In this document: positions 34,471 through 43,999 of the stretch, piece by piece
Position numbering within the stretch: the stretch's first letter is position 1
Layout of the letters: every line of letters starts with the position of its first letter
From: Bacteroidales bacterium
GTDB lineage: Bacteria > Bacteroidota > Bacteroidia > Bacteroidales > F082
Direction of reading: 5' to 3'
NCBI GenBank assembly: GCA_024710405.1
Contig: JANJUV010000001.1
Coordinates: 59,979 to 123,978, forward strand
Length of the DNA: 64,000 nt
Made by a program: the position numbers and the translations under genes
Notes under the pieces: generated by a model
What the model saw: the letters and a program-made list of their open reading frames with translations, nothing else
Databases searched by the model: none
Told to the model about the DNA's origin: nothing

Positions 34471-36786
34471 TTATTTTTTGATTAGTTTTCGTGTAATAGC
34501 TCCATGATCTGTGCTAATCTGAAGCAGATAAAAGCCCGCAGCATGAGCACCCAGCTCAACTTCAATATTGTTTGCCCCTGCTGCATCCCACTGTTGCAAA
34601 ATCTTCATGTTTGTGTTCAAAAGACGCACTTGTTTGATACCCACAACTGCATTAATTCTCAGGCTTTCATTTATCACCGGATTAGGACTGATGGAGAGTA
34701 AATTATCTCCGACGTTAAAATCCGGCAAACCAACAGAAGTTGTGCAACTTATTGCAGCAAACCATCCCTGCATCCTTTCCGAGTCGTCAGAATGAAATTT
34801 AACCGTGAGTGCACCGCTTTCGTTAGTTGCCACAATCAGTCCTGGAGAGCTGTTGCCACACCATGTACCCAACAATGGGGACTCTACTGATGTCCCATCA
34901 TAAATACTCAGATAATCATACAAACAGTCATTATGTTCCTCAAGACTGAAAGCCTGAAAATAAAGTCTGGCAACCATATTCTCACTGTCAGGAACAAAAG
35001 TTACTACATAGTCTTCATTGTTCTGATAGAAACCAAGATCACCTCCAGAATCAAAAAAGTTACCCTCACAGGTTTCAAAAACAGCGTTTTGCATGATATA
35101 AACTGTATTCACGCTGATATAATTCTCTCTTTTTAATTCGCTTGTTTCACCCAATGAGTTGGTCACTTTCAGGCTTACATCAAATATGCCGGTTGTGGGA
35201 TAAAGCACTCCCGCAGGATTCTGCTCATAAGAAGTTGCCGGCTCCGCGCCTTCAAATGTCCACTCCCATCCTGTTATGTTGTTCCCATAGGAAAGATCTG
35301 TAAATTCAATTCTTTGCCCCTTTGCCGGATTGGTTATTGATGCGGAAAAATTTGCTGCAATGGAGGCCGGAACCATTTCAATATCAACCACTGTTGTCTG
35401 TCTGTCAGTGACCTGTACAGACTGAATTGTTTTCGGTTTATATCCCGGTGCTGAAACATTGAGATTATAAACTCCCTCTTTAAGTGGTCGGTGATAGTTA
35501 CCTGCAGGCAAAGAGGAATAAACAAAGGAAAAATCTATATCATGATTTGGTATTTCAACTTTTGCAACAATTGGATTACCTGTTACTGAGTCGGTTATCA
35601 CACCACGGATGCCAAATAAGGATTGCTCCAGATAATTCAGTAACGATCTGTAATTATATTCCCAGTGGGCTGGCAATTGATTGGTTGGCAATTTCTTAAC
35701 GGTAGATAACTCAGAAGTGACTTCACGACAATTATGGAAGTAATTCATATAATCTTGTCTGCCGCCACTGATACTATACCATTGATAACCATTGGTAATC
35801 CCGTTGTTGAGATCAGTAAGGTATCCGGGCGGGCTGAAATATTGTGCCGTATCGGCGTATTCGCGCGAAACCAAAACCCACCAGTCATCATCGGCATGGA
35901 GCCTCGACCAGGTATCCCAGGGATAGTTAATCACCTCTGCTCCGCTATGGTGGTTGGCTGACATGACAAAATTACGGTCTTCAGCGAATTCCATAAAAGC
36001 CAATGTTTCGGGCTGATGCGGGTTGCCGTCCGGATTTGTGCCATCTTCCGGATCCGGATAATTCCGGTTCAGATCTACACCATTGGCATTGGTACGGGTA
36101 GAGCCCCAGACTGTGTTGTTTCCTCCTTTGTAGGTTCCATCCGGATTGGCTAAAGGGTTTATCCAGATATCAATGTTATTCACTAGATTGGTAACCCTCG
36201 GGTTTGTTCCGTAGTTCGACAGCAGGTAATCGATCAGCCGTAGGTTTAAGATATAACCCACAAGTTCATCTCCATGAATGGGCGCCGTGTACAGAAACTC
36301 AGGTTTTCCGCCTGCTTCCGGATCAGGATTGATACGCGCAGCAAGCAATTTTCGTCCGCTGGGCAATATACCGATGGTATGTATGGAACACAAATCAGGA
36401 TACTCATCCTCAAAATTTTCCATCATTGCCAGATATGCATCGTAGGTTGGATAATAGTCCCAATCATTGCTCTCACGTATCTGCTTATAATTCTTCATTC
36501 GGGGAACCTCACCCTGCATGGATGGTGGAACCAGAAGCTTGTATGTCCTGCCGGTCTGTGCCAGATCTTCAAATTGCTTTCTGTTGACGTAGGCAATAAC
36601 CTCATGATCCCTGATCTCATCAACATAGAGCAGTTTCAACAATTCAGGCAACTCTTTAACTGACTGAAAACTAACCGAAATGTACGCTTCCTGCCTTTGG
36701 GCAAACAAACTATCCGCATCAGGATTTGATTGAGCGCTTAAAAAATCAGACAAAAACAACAAAAAAAATACAATTAGATACCTCAT
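34471..36786 (-). CDS. T9SS-secreted M14 zinc carboxypeptidase with PKD and CUB domains
   Basis: A 771-residue secreted protease. Signal peptide 1-19; M14 peptidase domain about 110-385 with zinc ligands in HGDE (H171, E174) and NHHSG (H279/H280), and the catalytic Glu in REVTSELS (E359). It is followed by a carboxypeptidase-regulatory domain (about 393-475, VITDSVTGNPIVAKVEI), a PKD domain (about 485-560, DLSYGNNITGWEWTFEG), a CUB domain (about 570-660, LYDYLSIYDGTS), and a C-terminal T9SS sorting domain (690-771, SISPNPVINESLRIN ... ITRKLIKK). All catalytic residues are present. Starts 17 bases after dapA, so it may be co-transcribed. Confidence 0.9.
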   Translation of the reverse strand: MRYLIVFFLLFLSDFLSAQSNPDADSLFAQRQEAYISVSFQSVKELPELLKLLYVDEIRDHEVIAYVNRKQFEDLAQTGRTYKLLVPPSMQGEVPRMKNYKQIRESNDWDYYPTYDAYLAMMENFEDEYPDLCSIHTIGILPSGRKLLAARINPDPEAGGKPEFLYTAPIHGDELVGYILNLRLIDYLLSNYGTNPRVTNLVNNIDIWINPLANPDGTYKGGNNTVWGSTRTNANGVDLNRNYPDPEDGTNPDGNPHQPETLAFMEFAEDRNFVMSANHHSGAEVINYPWDTWSRLHADDDWWVLVSREYADTAQYFSPPGYLTDLNNGITNGYQWYSISGGRQDYMNYFHNCREVTSELSTVKKLPTNQLPAHWEYNYRSLLNYLEQSLFGIRGVITDSVTGNPIVAKVEIPNHDIDFSFVYSSLPAGNYHRPLKEGVYNLNVSAPGYKPKTIQSVQVTDRQTTVVDIEMVPASIAANFSASITNPAKGQRIEFTDLSYGNNITGWEWTFEGAEPATSYEQNPAGVLYPTTGIFDVSLKVTNSLGETSELKRENYISVNTVYIMQNAVFETCEGNFFDSGGDLGFYQNNEDYVVTFVPDSENMVARLYFQAFSLEEHNDCLYDYLSIYDGTSVESPLLGTWCGNSSPGLIVATNESGALTVKFHSDDSERMQGWFAAISCTTSVGLPDFNVGDNLLSISPNPVINESLRINAVVGIKQVRLLNTNMKILQQWDAAGANNIEVELGAHAAGFYLLQISTDHGAITRKLIKK

Positions 36787-36803
36787 TACGTCGCGCTTTA
36801 TAT

Positions 36804-37685
36804 TTACTTAATCCGTGAAACTTCCTTTGCAATCTCTTCAGCTATTGTCGATTGAACTCCCACAAGCGGCATCCTCAGTGTATTGCTGCATAAGCCTAGA
36901 CAATTAAGGGCTGTTTTTATACCGGCCGGATTCCCATCAGCAAACAGAAGATCAATCATATGGAGCAGTCTGTAATGCAACTCCTTCGCTTCCTGATTAC
37001 AATTGTTCATTCCGGCACGAACCATACGGCTGAATTGTTCAGGAAAAGCATTGGCCACAACAGAGATTACCCCTTTTGCGCCAACTGCAAGCATAGGCAA
37101 AGTAAGCGCATCGTCTCCGCTCAACACTTCAAAATCCTTAATGTTTCCGGCAACGATTGCCATCACCTGAGTCATATCGCCCGACGCTTCTTTCACTGAA
37201 ACAATATTGGGATGGACGGCGAGTTTCAAAGTAGTATCCGCCTTCATGTTTACACTGGTTCTACCCGGAACATTATACAAAATCACCGGAACCGGACTAA
37301 CATCTGCCACCATGTTGAAATGTGCCAGCAATCCGGCCTGCTGAGGTTTATTATAATAAGGTGTAACTGACAGAATAGCCGAGACACCTGTAAAATCTTG
37401 ATTTTTAATTTCATCAATCAGTTTTAAACTGTTGTTACCACCCATACCAAGCACAACCGGTATCCTGCTGCTGTTTGTTTTGAGCACTCTTTCGAGCACT
37501 TGTTTTTTCTCTTCCTGATTCAGTGTTGCCGCCTCTGATGTTGTGCCAAGAACCACCAGAAACTCAACTCCGCCTCGTATAACATGATTTACAATTGCAT
37601 CAAGTGCTTCAAAATCTATTGAAGTGTCATTATTAAAAGGAGTTACCAGGGCAACTCCTGTTCCTGTAAGAATATGTTTTATCAT
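36804..37685 (-). CDS. dapA: 4-hydroxy-tetrahydrodipicolinate synthase
   Basis: A 293-residue class I aldolase-fold enzyme that condenses pyruvate with aspartate semialdehyde in the lysine/diaminopimelate pathway. The TGTGVALVTPFNND start, GTTSEAATLNQEE, PYYNKPQQAGLLAHF, the Tyr in PVILYNVPGRTSVNM, and the Schiff-base Lys in SVKEASGDMTQ are all present. It lies four bases after the DUF6913 gene and 17 before the carboxypeptidase gene, in one minus-strand run. Confidence 0.95.
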   Translation of the reverse strand: MIKHILTGTGVALVTPFNNDTSIDFEALDAIVNHVIRGGVEFLVVLGTTSEAATLNQEEKKQVLERVLKTNSSRIPVVLGMGGNNSLKLIDEIKNQDFTGVSAILSVTPYYNKPQQAGLLAHFNMVADVSPVPVILYNVPGRTSVNMKADTTLKLAVHPNIVSVKEASGDMTQVMAIVAGNIKDFEVLSGDDALTLPMLAVGAKGVISVVANAFPEQFSRMVRAGMNNCNQEAKELHYRLLHMIDLLFADGNPAGIKTALNCLGLCSNTLRMPLVGVQSTIAEEIAKEVSRIK

Positions 37686-37689
37686 TCTT

Positions 37690-38214
37690 CTATCCTTTTA
37701 GTGAATTAAGGTAAGATGCTATTTCTTTCGCAAGCAGTTCGGGGTTGTTTCTGTTTGCAGTCTCAAAATTAAGCTCATAAAGACCTGATTGAAGAAAATC
37801 ATTCCCATTAACAGCAATATTTAATCCCGAATTGATGCATTTCATTATATACAAAATATACGGATCTGTCTGAATAGAAACGTTGATCAGCAGATCCACT
37901 TCTGAAGGAAGCTCCTGCAGCTTTTCATCCGATATAGCTCCTGTCCACAAAAAGTCCTTTCTGTCCACCCTGATTGGTCTGGCCTTTGTTTCTGGTATTA
38001 CCAATTTCCGGTTCTTACAAAGCACAATAATCTGAATATTATTGTTGTAACTAGAAAGGCTGTTTGTAAAAGAAACAATCCAATCCTGCTGATCTGTTTT
38101 GACAAAATCAGCCAAAACGGCCACTGACCGGGCCTCCCCTAGCGTGATTATTTCAGGCTTCACCTGCAACCTATGGCTTTTGGGATTTCGTATAGAAACG
38201 AGGAACTTCTTCAT
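37690..38214 (-). CDS. DUF6913-like hypothetical protein
   Basis: A 174-residue cytosolic protein of a family I associate with the gene next to dapA in Bacteroidota. Visible segments: RSVAVLADFVKTDQQDWIVSF, CKNRKLVIPETKARPI, DFLWTGAISDEKLQELPSEVDLLINVS and NFETANRNNPELLAKEIASYL. No catalytic motif. The frame opens at GTG 38232, but ATG 38214 (MKKFLVSIRNPKS) is preferred. A perfect -7 element (38249-38256) lies upstream. Function unknown; the location suggests lysine or cell-wall precursor metabolism. Confidence 0.65.
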   Translation of the reverse strand: MKKFLVSIRNPKSHRLQVKPEIITLGEARSVAVLADFVKTDQQDWIVSFTNSLSSYNNNIQIIVLCKNRKLVIPETKARPIRVDRKDFLWTGAISDEKLQELPSEVDLLINVSIQTDPYILYIMKCINSGLNIAVNGNDFLQSGLYELNFETANRNNPELLAKEIASYLNSLKG

Positions 38215-38248
38215 TTGAAGCTTTATTAACACTAGGTTTTACAACTGT

Positions 38249-38256
38249 CAAAAGTA
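38249..38256 (-). promoter_or_regulatory. Bacteroidota -7 element of the DUF6913-dapA unit
   Basis: Minus-strand TACTTTTG, perfect TAnnTTTG, about 35 bases before ATG 38214. Confidence 0.5.
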
Positions 38257-38387
38257 CATGTTTTCAGCTGTAATCAGCTTTGTGAAACGAAAAAATAACG
38301 GACACAAATTTGACAGTATTCTAATGATGTGATGAAGACAGAAAAAGTAATCCGACAATCTTGTAAAGGCATACCATCAAATTGAAG

Positions 38388-38395
38388 TACATTTG
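38388..38395 (+). promoter_or_regulatory. Bacteroidota -7 element (TACATTTG)
   Basis: Perfect TAnnTTTG with TTG 24 bases upstream (38361-38363). The GTG start of the hydrolase is 26 bases downstream. Confidence 0.5.
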
Positions 38396-38421
38396 TCCTT
38401 TATATGTTACCCTAACATATT

Positions 38422-39183
38422 GTGAAAATCGTAGTTCTCGGAAGCGGCACCTCGCAGGGAATACCTGTAATAGCATGCACATGCAGGGTTTGTCAATCGG
38501 ATAATATCAACGACAAGCGTTTAAGGTCATCTATTCTTGTCGAAACCTTTCAAACCCGCGTGGTGATAGACGCAGGTCCTGACTTTCGCCAGCAAATGCT
38601 GCGCGAAAAAGTAAGCAATCTGGATGCAATACTGATCACACACTGTCATAAAGATCATATTGCCGGGTTGGACGATGTTCGCTCGTTCAATTACCTGCAA
38701 GGCAAACCAATGGATATTTATGCCTCTGAAAGAGACCAGCTTGCCATCAGACAGGAATTTGCCTATGCGTTTCACGAGAATCCATATCCCGGGGTTCCTG
38801 AATTTAATATGATTACATTACCTGAAGAGCCTTTTATGATTAACGACTTCAAAATCATTCCACTTGAGGCAATGCACATGCGCATGAAGGTTTTTGGATT
38901 CCGCATCGGTGACTTCAGTTATATCACTGATGCCAATTTCATCCCCGAAGCAACAATAGGTCTGCTAAAAGGAACCAAAATCATGGTATTGAATGCCTTG
39001 AGAAAGGAGCCACATATATCACACTTCAACCTTACCCAGGCTTTGGAGATAATCCGGTTGGTGTGTCCTGAGAAAGCCTATCTGACACACATCAGTCATA
39101 TGATGGGGCTTCATGAAGAGGTAATGCAGGAATTACCAGAAAACGTTTTTCTGGCTTATGACGGGCTGAGTTTTTCGCTGTGA
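38422..39183 (+). CDS. MBL-fold metal-dependent hydrolase (PhnP-like)
   Basis: A 253-residue metallo-beta-lactamase-fold protein. N-terminal GSGTSQGIPVIACTCRVCQS has the Cys pair seen in PhnP-type enzymes. The metal-binding motif HCHKDHIAGLDD is intact (HxHxDH), with the later Asp in YITDANF and His in HISHFN / HISHMMG. PhnP proteins are phosphodiesterases; the cellular substrate here is unknown. It starts with GTG (38422, MKIVVLGSG). It faces the small zinc-finger gene on the other strand. Confidence 0.85.
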   Translation: MKIVVLGSGTSQGIPVIACTCRVCQSDNINDKRLRSSILVETFQTRVVIDAGPDFRQQMLREKVSNLDAILITHCHKDHIAGLDDVRSFNYLQGKPMDIYASERDQLAIRQEFAYAFHENPYPGVPEFNMITLPEEPFMINDFKIIPLEAMHMRMKVFGFRIGDFSYITDANFIPEATIGLLKGTKIMVLNALRKEPHISHFNLTQALEIIRLVCPEKAYLTHISHMMGLHEEVMQELPENVFLAYDGLSFSL

Positions 39184-39198
39184 TAATGCTGAATCCGG

Positions 39199-39552
39199 TC
39201 AGATCTCATTGTTTTTCACAAGTGTCAGGTATTCATTGTCGAGTTGAACATAGCCCTGATCATAAACAAAATAATATACACGTCCTTCCTTTGTTGTGTA
39301 AATATGCGTAAAATACTTGAAGTTAAACCCGCTTTTCTCAAGTGTGATTTTTTTAACCCGTGATTTGCCTTCGGGGTTTCTCTGTGATAAAATAACTCTG
39401 TTTCTGCGTAAGATGTTGTTAATATTACGGACGAAATTGATGTCATCACTATTCTTCTGGTGATGATAATTGTTGCGGCATGAATCATTGCAGAACTTCT
39501 TGTCCGACCTTCCCACAAGTCGCTCACCGCATGAGAGGCATTCTTTTTCCAT
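39199..39552 (-). CDS. Small zinc-ribbon protein
   Basis: A 117-residue protein. The N-terminal zinc-binding element has four cysteines, ECLSCGERLVGRSDKKFCND ending in SCRNNYHH (C5, C8, C21, C25 approximately), in the style of short DUF2116-like ribbons. The rest is a basic helix (VRNINNILRRNRVILSQRNPEG) and a beta-rich C-terminus. It may bind nucleic acid, but the role is unknown. It is convergent with the MBL gene; no operon partner is visible. Confidence 0.65.
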   Translation of the reverse strand: MEKECLSCGERLVGRSDKKFCNDSCRNNYHHQKNSDDINFVRNINNILRRNRVILSQRNPEGKSRVKKITLEKSGFNFKYFTHIYTTKEGRVYYFVYDQGYVQLDNEYLTLVKNNEI

Positions 39553-39674
39553 ACACGGAGATGTTTGTTTGTGGGTTTAAAGGTAATTTATTTATCATTC
39601 CATCAACCCTTACTATAAATTTCAAACTTATTTTTTCAAGTACACAAAGTATTGAAAAGTGTATTATGATCACA

Positions 39675-39709
39675 TAAAAACCGGCCAACCAAATTGATGG
39701 TCGGCCGGT
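39675..39709 (-). terminator. Intrinsic terminator after the CxxCH/choice-of-anchor-V gene
   Basis: ACCGGCC (39680-39686) pairs with GGCCGGT (39703-39709) with further inner pairing (ACCA/TGGT). On the minus strand it is followed by TTTTT. Confidence 0.85.
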
Positions 39710-39765
39710 GATGTCATGTGAAACAGGCTAAATGCCGGTAATTAACTACATTAAACAGGCAGTTA

Positions 39766-41682
39766 TCAATTGATAACCAATTTGATAAGTTTCCCGAATT
39801 GTTCACCTTTGATCTCAACAAGGTAAACTCCCTGACCGAATGTTGTGGCTGAAACAGTTGTTACGCCTTGCGGGACTTCTGCATCATACACAACCTGTCC
39901 ATTCATTCCCCTTATTGTGATCCTCGCATTGTAGGGAACGGATACACGGATGAACTCAGAAGCCGGGTTGGGGAAAATGCTCACCTTTTCAGAGTTGATG
40001 GCATATATGTTCTCCACCAGTGTAATTGTGAAACTTTCCTCCAGAACAAGATTGTTTACCAAAACATTCCATAATCCAACAGTTGCATCTGCAGGAATGT
40101 TGAATAGTGCAACCAGGGTTGTGTTGCTAATCACAGTAACTGAACTTGCCTCGATTGTCGTTGGCAGACTGCCCGAATAGGTCATGCTTACCTCCGGACT
40201 TGTTCCTTCCCAGAAAGTATTCAATCCGGTAATTGTAAGTTCAACAGCTTCGCCTTGTCCTGCTGTATTCGGGTTGACCGAAACAAGCGACGGTATCAGT
40301 TGATTCACAGTAAAGGCGGCTGACAGCACAAGATCGTCAACAAGTACATCGTAAGTTCCAGACGTGGCATCCGATGCTATTGAAAAATCAGCCTGCAATT
40401 GAGTATCATTAGTGACAACAACATTTGTTGCTGTGATGATATCGGATGGCGAACCTGTTTTGCGTAGACGAACTTCAGGGTTTGTACCTGCCCATTGAGT
40501 GTTCTGTCCTGTGATTGTAAGCACTGGATTGCTTCCCTGATCGGCATTGTTGGGGGTTACACTGATAAGCTCGGGAATAACGGCCAGAACTGAGAAGGAA
40601 TTGGCAAGCACGAGGTCATCAACCAATAAATCCCACAGACCCGGACTGGCATTCTGAGGAATTGAAAATGCGGCGACCAGCTGAGTATTAGAATTAACAG
40701 TGACCGTGCCGGATTGAATAATTTCAGCGGGTATGGCTGCATTACGCAGTCTCACATTCGGATTTGTTCCTGCCCAGCTTGTGTTCTGACCCGTAATGGT
40801 GAGGTTCTCATTCGCTCCCTGCTCTGCAAAATCAGGATTAACCGAAAGTAATGCAGGAACCACTTGAATAACCGTGAATGAAGAAGCCAGCACCAGGTCA
40901 TCAACAAGCATATCCCACAAACCAGGAGTGGCATCTTCAGGTATGCTGAAATTCGCCTGAAGTTGGGTGTTCGAAACTACAGTTACGGAGCTGGCGGTGA
41001 TAATATTCGATGGCGCACCGGTTTTGCGAAGTCTGACGTCAGGATTAGTACCAGTCCAACTGGTATTCTGTCCTGTGATGGTGAGTGTTGGGTTGCTCCC
41101 CTGATTGGCCGAATTTGGCACTACGCTTAGCAAAGCCTCCGGTGCAGCGGCATTTACAAACAATGTACTTGTATAAACAACGTCACCTCCGGTGCCTCCG
41201 TTGCCATTTGCCGCGTTGAAAGCCGCGTAAAACCTGACCTGCCCGACATCTGTAGCCGGCGCGGTCCAGTTCATCGTCCATGTGCTGGTGTTGCCCGACG
41301 GCACATTACCGGCCGTAGTATGCGTCACAGCCTTGCTATTGTTGATCAGCTTGGTTCTTGTGGCGTCAGTGATCACAAAAGTCCCGGTTTTAACTCCGGA
41401 ACTGGTCTCGGCAGTAAGTTCGAAACCAAACTTGACCACACCTGAATGCGTTCCGGTAGCAGTGATCTGGTATGTTTGACCAGGCGTATAACCTTCTGAA
41501 GGTATGTTGGATGTAATCCATCCCGACTGAGGGCTGGCTGTGCCCGTGTGACACTGGGTGCAGGTGGTGTTGCCATCGCCGGGACTACCCGATTTTCCAC
41601 CCGGACTTCCACTGCTGTTGGCATATAAAATCAAAACAACAGGAATAATAAAAACGAAAAGAAGCTTGTAAACAGGTTTCAT
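39766..41682 (-). CDS. T9SS-secreted protein with choice-of-anchor-V/CxxCH domain and four IPT-like repeats
   Basis: A 638-residue secreted protein. A signal peptide (1-21) is followed by a choice-of-anchor-V domain with a haem-c-type CTQCH motif (C41, C44, H45) and GVVKFGFELTAET. Then come four repeats of about 90 residues, each starting like LLSVNPDFAEQGANENLTIT or ISVTPNNADQGSNPVLTITG with a conserved GQNTxWxGTNPxVRLR core and ending in LVDDLVLASSF. A T9SS sorting domain (SIFPNPASEFIRVSVP ... FGKLIKLVIN) closes it. The frame opens at TTG 41691, but ATG 41682 is the start. Probably a surface or matrix protein; whether haem is bound is untested. Confidence 0.8.
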   Translation of the reverse strand: MKPVYKLLFVFIIPVVLILYANSSGSPGGKSGSPGDGNTTCTQCHTGTASPQSGWITSNIPSEGYTPGQTYQITATGTHSGVVKFGFELTAETSSGVKTGTFVITDATRTKLINNSKAVTHTTAGNVPSGNTSTWTMNWTAPATDVGQVRFYAAFNAANGNGGTGGDVVYTSTLFVNAAAPEALLSVVPNSANQGSNPTLTITGQNTSWTGTNPDVRLRKTGAPSNIITASSVTVVSNTQLQANFSIPEDATPGLWDMLVDDLVLASSFTVIQVVPALLSVNPDFAEQGANENLTITGQNTSWAGTNPNVRLRNAAIPAEIIQSGTVTVNSNTQLVAAFSIPQNASPGLWDLLVDDLVLANSFSVLAVIPELISVTPNNADQGSNPVLTITGQNTQWAGTNPEVRLRKTGSPSDIITATNVVVTNDTQLQADFSIASDATSGTYDVLVDDLVLSAAFTVNQLIPSLVSVNPNTAGQGEAVELTITGLNTFWEGTSPEVSMTYSGSLPTTIEASSVTVISNTTLVALFNIPADATVGLWNVLVNNLVLEESFTITLVENIYAINSEKVSIFPNPASEFIRVSVPYNARITIRGMNGQVVYDAEVPQGVTTVSATTFGQGVYLVEIKGEQFGKLIKLVIN

Positions 41683-41945
41683 AAGAATCAATTGAAAAAT
41701 TTGAAAAAAAGGTTTATTTAGAACGGGTCTAAATTAAATCATTTTCTTATATAAACTCAATTGATCATAAGAAAATTTTCCACACAATACATCGTATTGT
41801 ATTACAGATGCTTAGATTTCAAATCTACTGATATCATTTTGAACGAACCGGTACATAATATTGTGAATCCTAATGAAAATAGTTAAATACAGCAATAAAA
41901 ACTATTGTTACTGCGCAAACAGAAGATTTTGAAGTGTATAGGCAA

Positions 41946-43733
41946 CTACATCCTGTCGGGCATACTTATTCCGAGTAATGCTCCGGCCGAACTGAGCACA
42001 TATGCTGTAAAACTGCTCAATTGAAGCCTGAATTGACGGCGGATGGGATCGTTCTCTTTCAGTATCGGATATTCCTGATAAAACTGGTTATACTCTTTGG
42101 CCAGATCATATAAAAAATTGGCAATGAGTGCAGGGCTGCGGTTAGTTGCTGCCTGACTTATCATTTGAGGAAACTGATATAGCAACTTGATCAGGCTTTT
42201 TTCCTTCTCCAGGAGGGATTCAGGAAAAACATGACCCTCTGCTTTCAATCCGGCTTCAACTGCCTTACGCTCCACCGACCTGATACGTGCATGGGTATAT
42301 TGTATAAACGGACCTGTATTGCCATTAAAATCAATCGACTCCTCCGGATTGAAAACCATTGTTTTCTTTGGGTCAACTTTCAAAATATAGTATTTGAGTG
42401 CACCAAGCCCTATAGATTCATATAAATTCTCCGCTTCTTCAGTATTAAGCGAATCAGCTTTTCCAAGCTCAAGGGTACGTTTTTTCGCTGTGGTTGCCAT
42501 TTCCTCCATCAGATCATCGGCATCCACAACCGTTCCTTCCCTGGATTTCATCCTGCCATGAGGTAACTCGACCATACCGTAAGACAAGTGCTCGATCTGT
42601 CCGGCCCATGTTTTCCCCAGTTTCCGGAGGATCAAACGGAGCACATCAAAATGGTAATTCTGCTCATTTCCGACCACATAAATGAGCTTCCCCGGGCCAA
42701 AATCATCCACACGCAATTGCGCAGTACCGAGGTCTTGGGTCATATATACGGAAGTTCCGTCGGCACGCAGCAATAATTTTTCGTCCAGCCCGTCTGAAGT
42801 CAGGTCGCACCATACCGAGCCATCATCCTTTTTATAAAACACTCCTTTTTCAAGCCCCTCTTCCACAAGACTTTTACCGAGCAAATAGGTTTCCGACTCA
42901 TAATAGATCTTGTCGAAATCAATACCCATCCGTTTGTAAGTCACGTCAAAACCATCATACACCCAGCCGTTCATGGTGTGCCACAGATGAAGGGTTTCCG
43001 GGTCGCCCTCTTCCCATTTGCGTAACATCGAGCGTGTTTCTGACATCAGGCCTGATTGCTTCTCGGCCTCTTCTTTACTGATACCTGACAAAGTCAGCTG
43101 TTCTACTTCAGCTTTAAATTCCTTATCGAACCTCACATACATTTCGCCCACCAGCTTATCGCCTTTCATATTCAGATCAGCAGGTGTTTTTCCTTCGCCA
43201 AACTTCTGCCAGGCGAGCATCGATTTACAAATATGTATTCCCCTGTCGTTTACTAAGTTAACCTTAACAACTGCTTGTCCGGAGGCTTTAAGAATTTCGG
43301 CCACACTCCAGCCCAGTAAGTTGTTACGAACATGACCCAAATGCAAAGGTTTGTTGGTATTAGGTGATGAATACTCAACCACTACAGCCTGACCATCATT
43401 CATGGGGTTTCTTCCAAAGTTCTGATCATCGGCATTCTTTGCCAGAAATGATAGCCAAAAAGAATCATCAATCAAAATATTCAGAAATCCCTTAACCACA
43501 TTGAAACCGCAAATGAATCCGGAGGTTGTCTCCATCTGCCCGCCAATCAATCCGGCCGTTTCCTCAGGTCCCCGGCCCGAAAGTTTAAGCAGAGGAAACA
43601 CATTAACAGTAAAGTCACCGGCAAACTCTGCACGGGTTCGCTGAAACTGTACCAGATTTTCGGATGGTTTGTGGCCAAACAACCGCTCAAATGCATCAAA
43701 AAACAACTGCCTCAGGATCGCTTCAATGTTCAT
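41946..43733 (-). CDS. argS: Arginyl-tRNA synthetase
   Basis: A 595-residue class I aminoacyl-tRNA synthetase. N-terminal Add-1 domain, HIGH-type motif in SSPNTNKPLHLGHVRNN, KMSKS-type site GRMKSREGTVVDADDL, and a C-terminal DALR anticodon-binding domain (YTHARIRSVERKAVEAG ... LSSAGALLGISMPDRM). Length and domain order are normal. It is a single gene with a perfect -7 element (43753-43760) 20 bases before the ATG. Confidence 0.95.
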   Translation of the reverse strand: MNIEAILRQLFFDAFERLFGHKPSENLVQFQRTRAEFAGDFTVNVFPLLKLSGRGPEETAGLIGGQMETTSGFICGFNVVKGFLNILIDDSFWLSFLAKNADDQNFGRNPMNDGQAVVVEYSSPNTNKPLHLGHVRNNLLGWSVAEILKASGQAVVKVNLVNDRGIHICKSMLAWQKFGEGKTPADLNMKGDKLVGEMYVRFDKEFKAEVEQLTLSGISKEEAEKQSGLMSETRSMLRKWEEGDPETLHLWHTMNGWVYDGFDVTYKRMGIDFDKIYYESETYLLGKSLVEEGLEKGVFYKKDDGSVWCDLTSDGLDEKLLLRADGTSVYMTQDLGTAQLRVDDFGPGKLIYVVGNEQNYHFDVLRLILRKLGKTWAGQIEHLSYGMVELPHGRMKSREGTVVDADDLMEEMATTAKKRTLELGKADSLNTEEAENLYESIGLGALKYYILKVDPKKTMVFNPEESIDFNGNTGPFIQYTHARIRSVERKAVEAGLKAEGHVFPESLLEKEKSLIKLLYQFPQMISQAATNRSPALIANFLYDLAKEYNQFYQEYPILKENDPIRRQFRLQLSSFTAYVLSSAGALLGISMPDRM

Positions 43734-43752
43734 TGGTCATTGTAATAGGCCG

Positions 43753-43760
43753 CAAAAATA
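43753..43760 (-). promoter_or_regulatory. Bacteroidota -7 element of argS
   Basis: Minus-strand TATTTTTG, perfect TAnnTTTG. Confidence 0.5.
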
Positions 43761-43952
43761 CGAATTCAGCCCGAAGAAATCATGCAACACTGAATCTATG
43801 ATTACACTTTGGCCCTGTTTCTAAGCAAATGAAGCGAGCAATAATAAAGTATTGTTATTTTATTAACAATATAATATATTGATTTACATTTACTTAAAAA
43901 ATTTAACATAAACTATTGAAGAAAAAACATGCACCATATCAGTCAGAAAACC

Positions 43953-43960
43953 TACATTTG
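43953..43960 (+). promoter_or_regulatory. Bacteroidota -7 element (TACATTTG)
   Basis: Perfect TAnnTTTG, 39 bases before ATG 44000. It lies inside the longer possible frame, supporting the downstream start. Confidence 0.5.
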
Positions 43961-43999
43961 TGGCAAATTATACGCTTAATACACCAATATCAGAAGTAT

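Noticed and set aside
41813..41827. Symmetric TAGATTTCAAATCTA and a -7-like CAAATCTA on the minus strand
   Set aside because: About 138 bases from the start of the CxxCH gene and in AT-rich DNA; kept only as a possible distant promoter.
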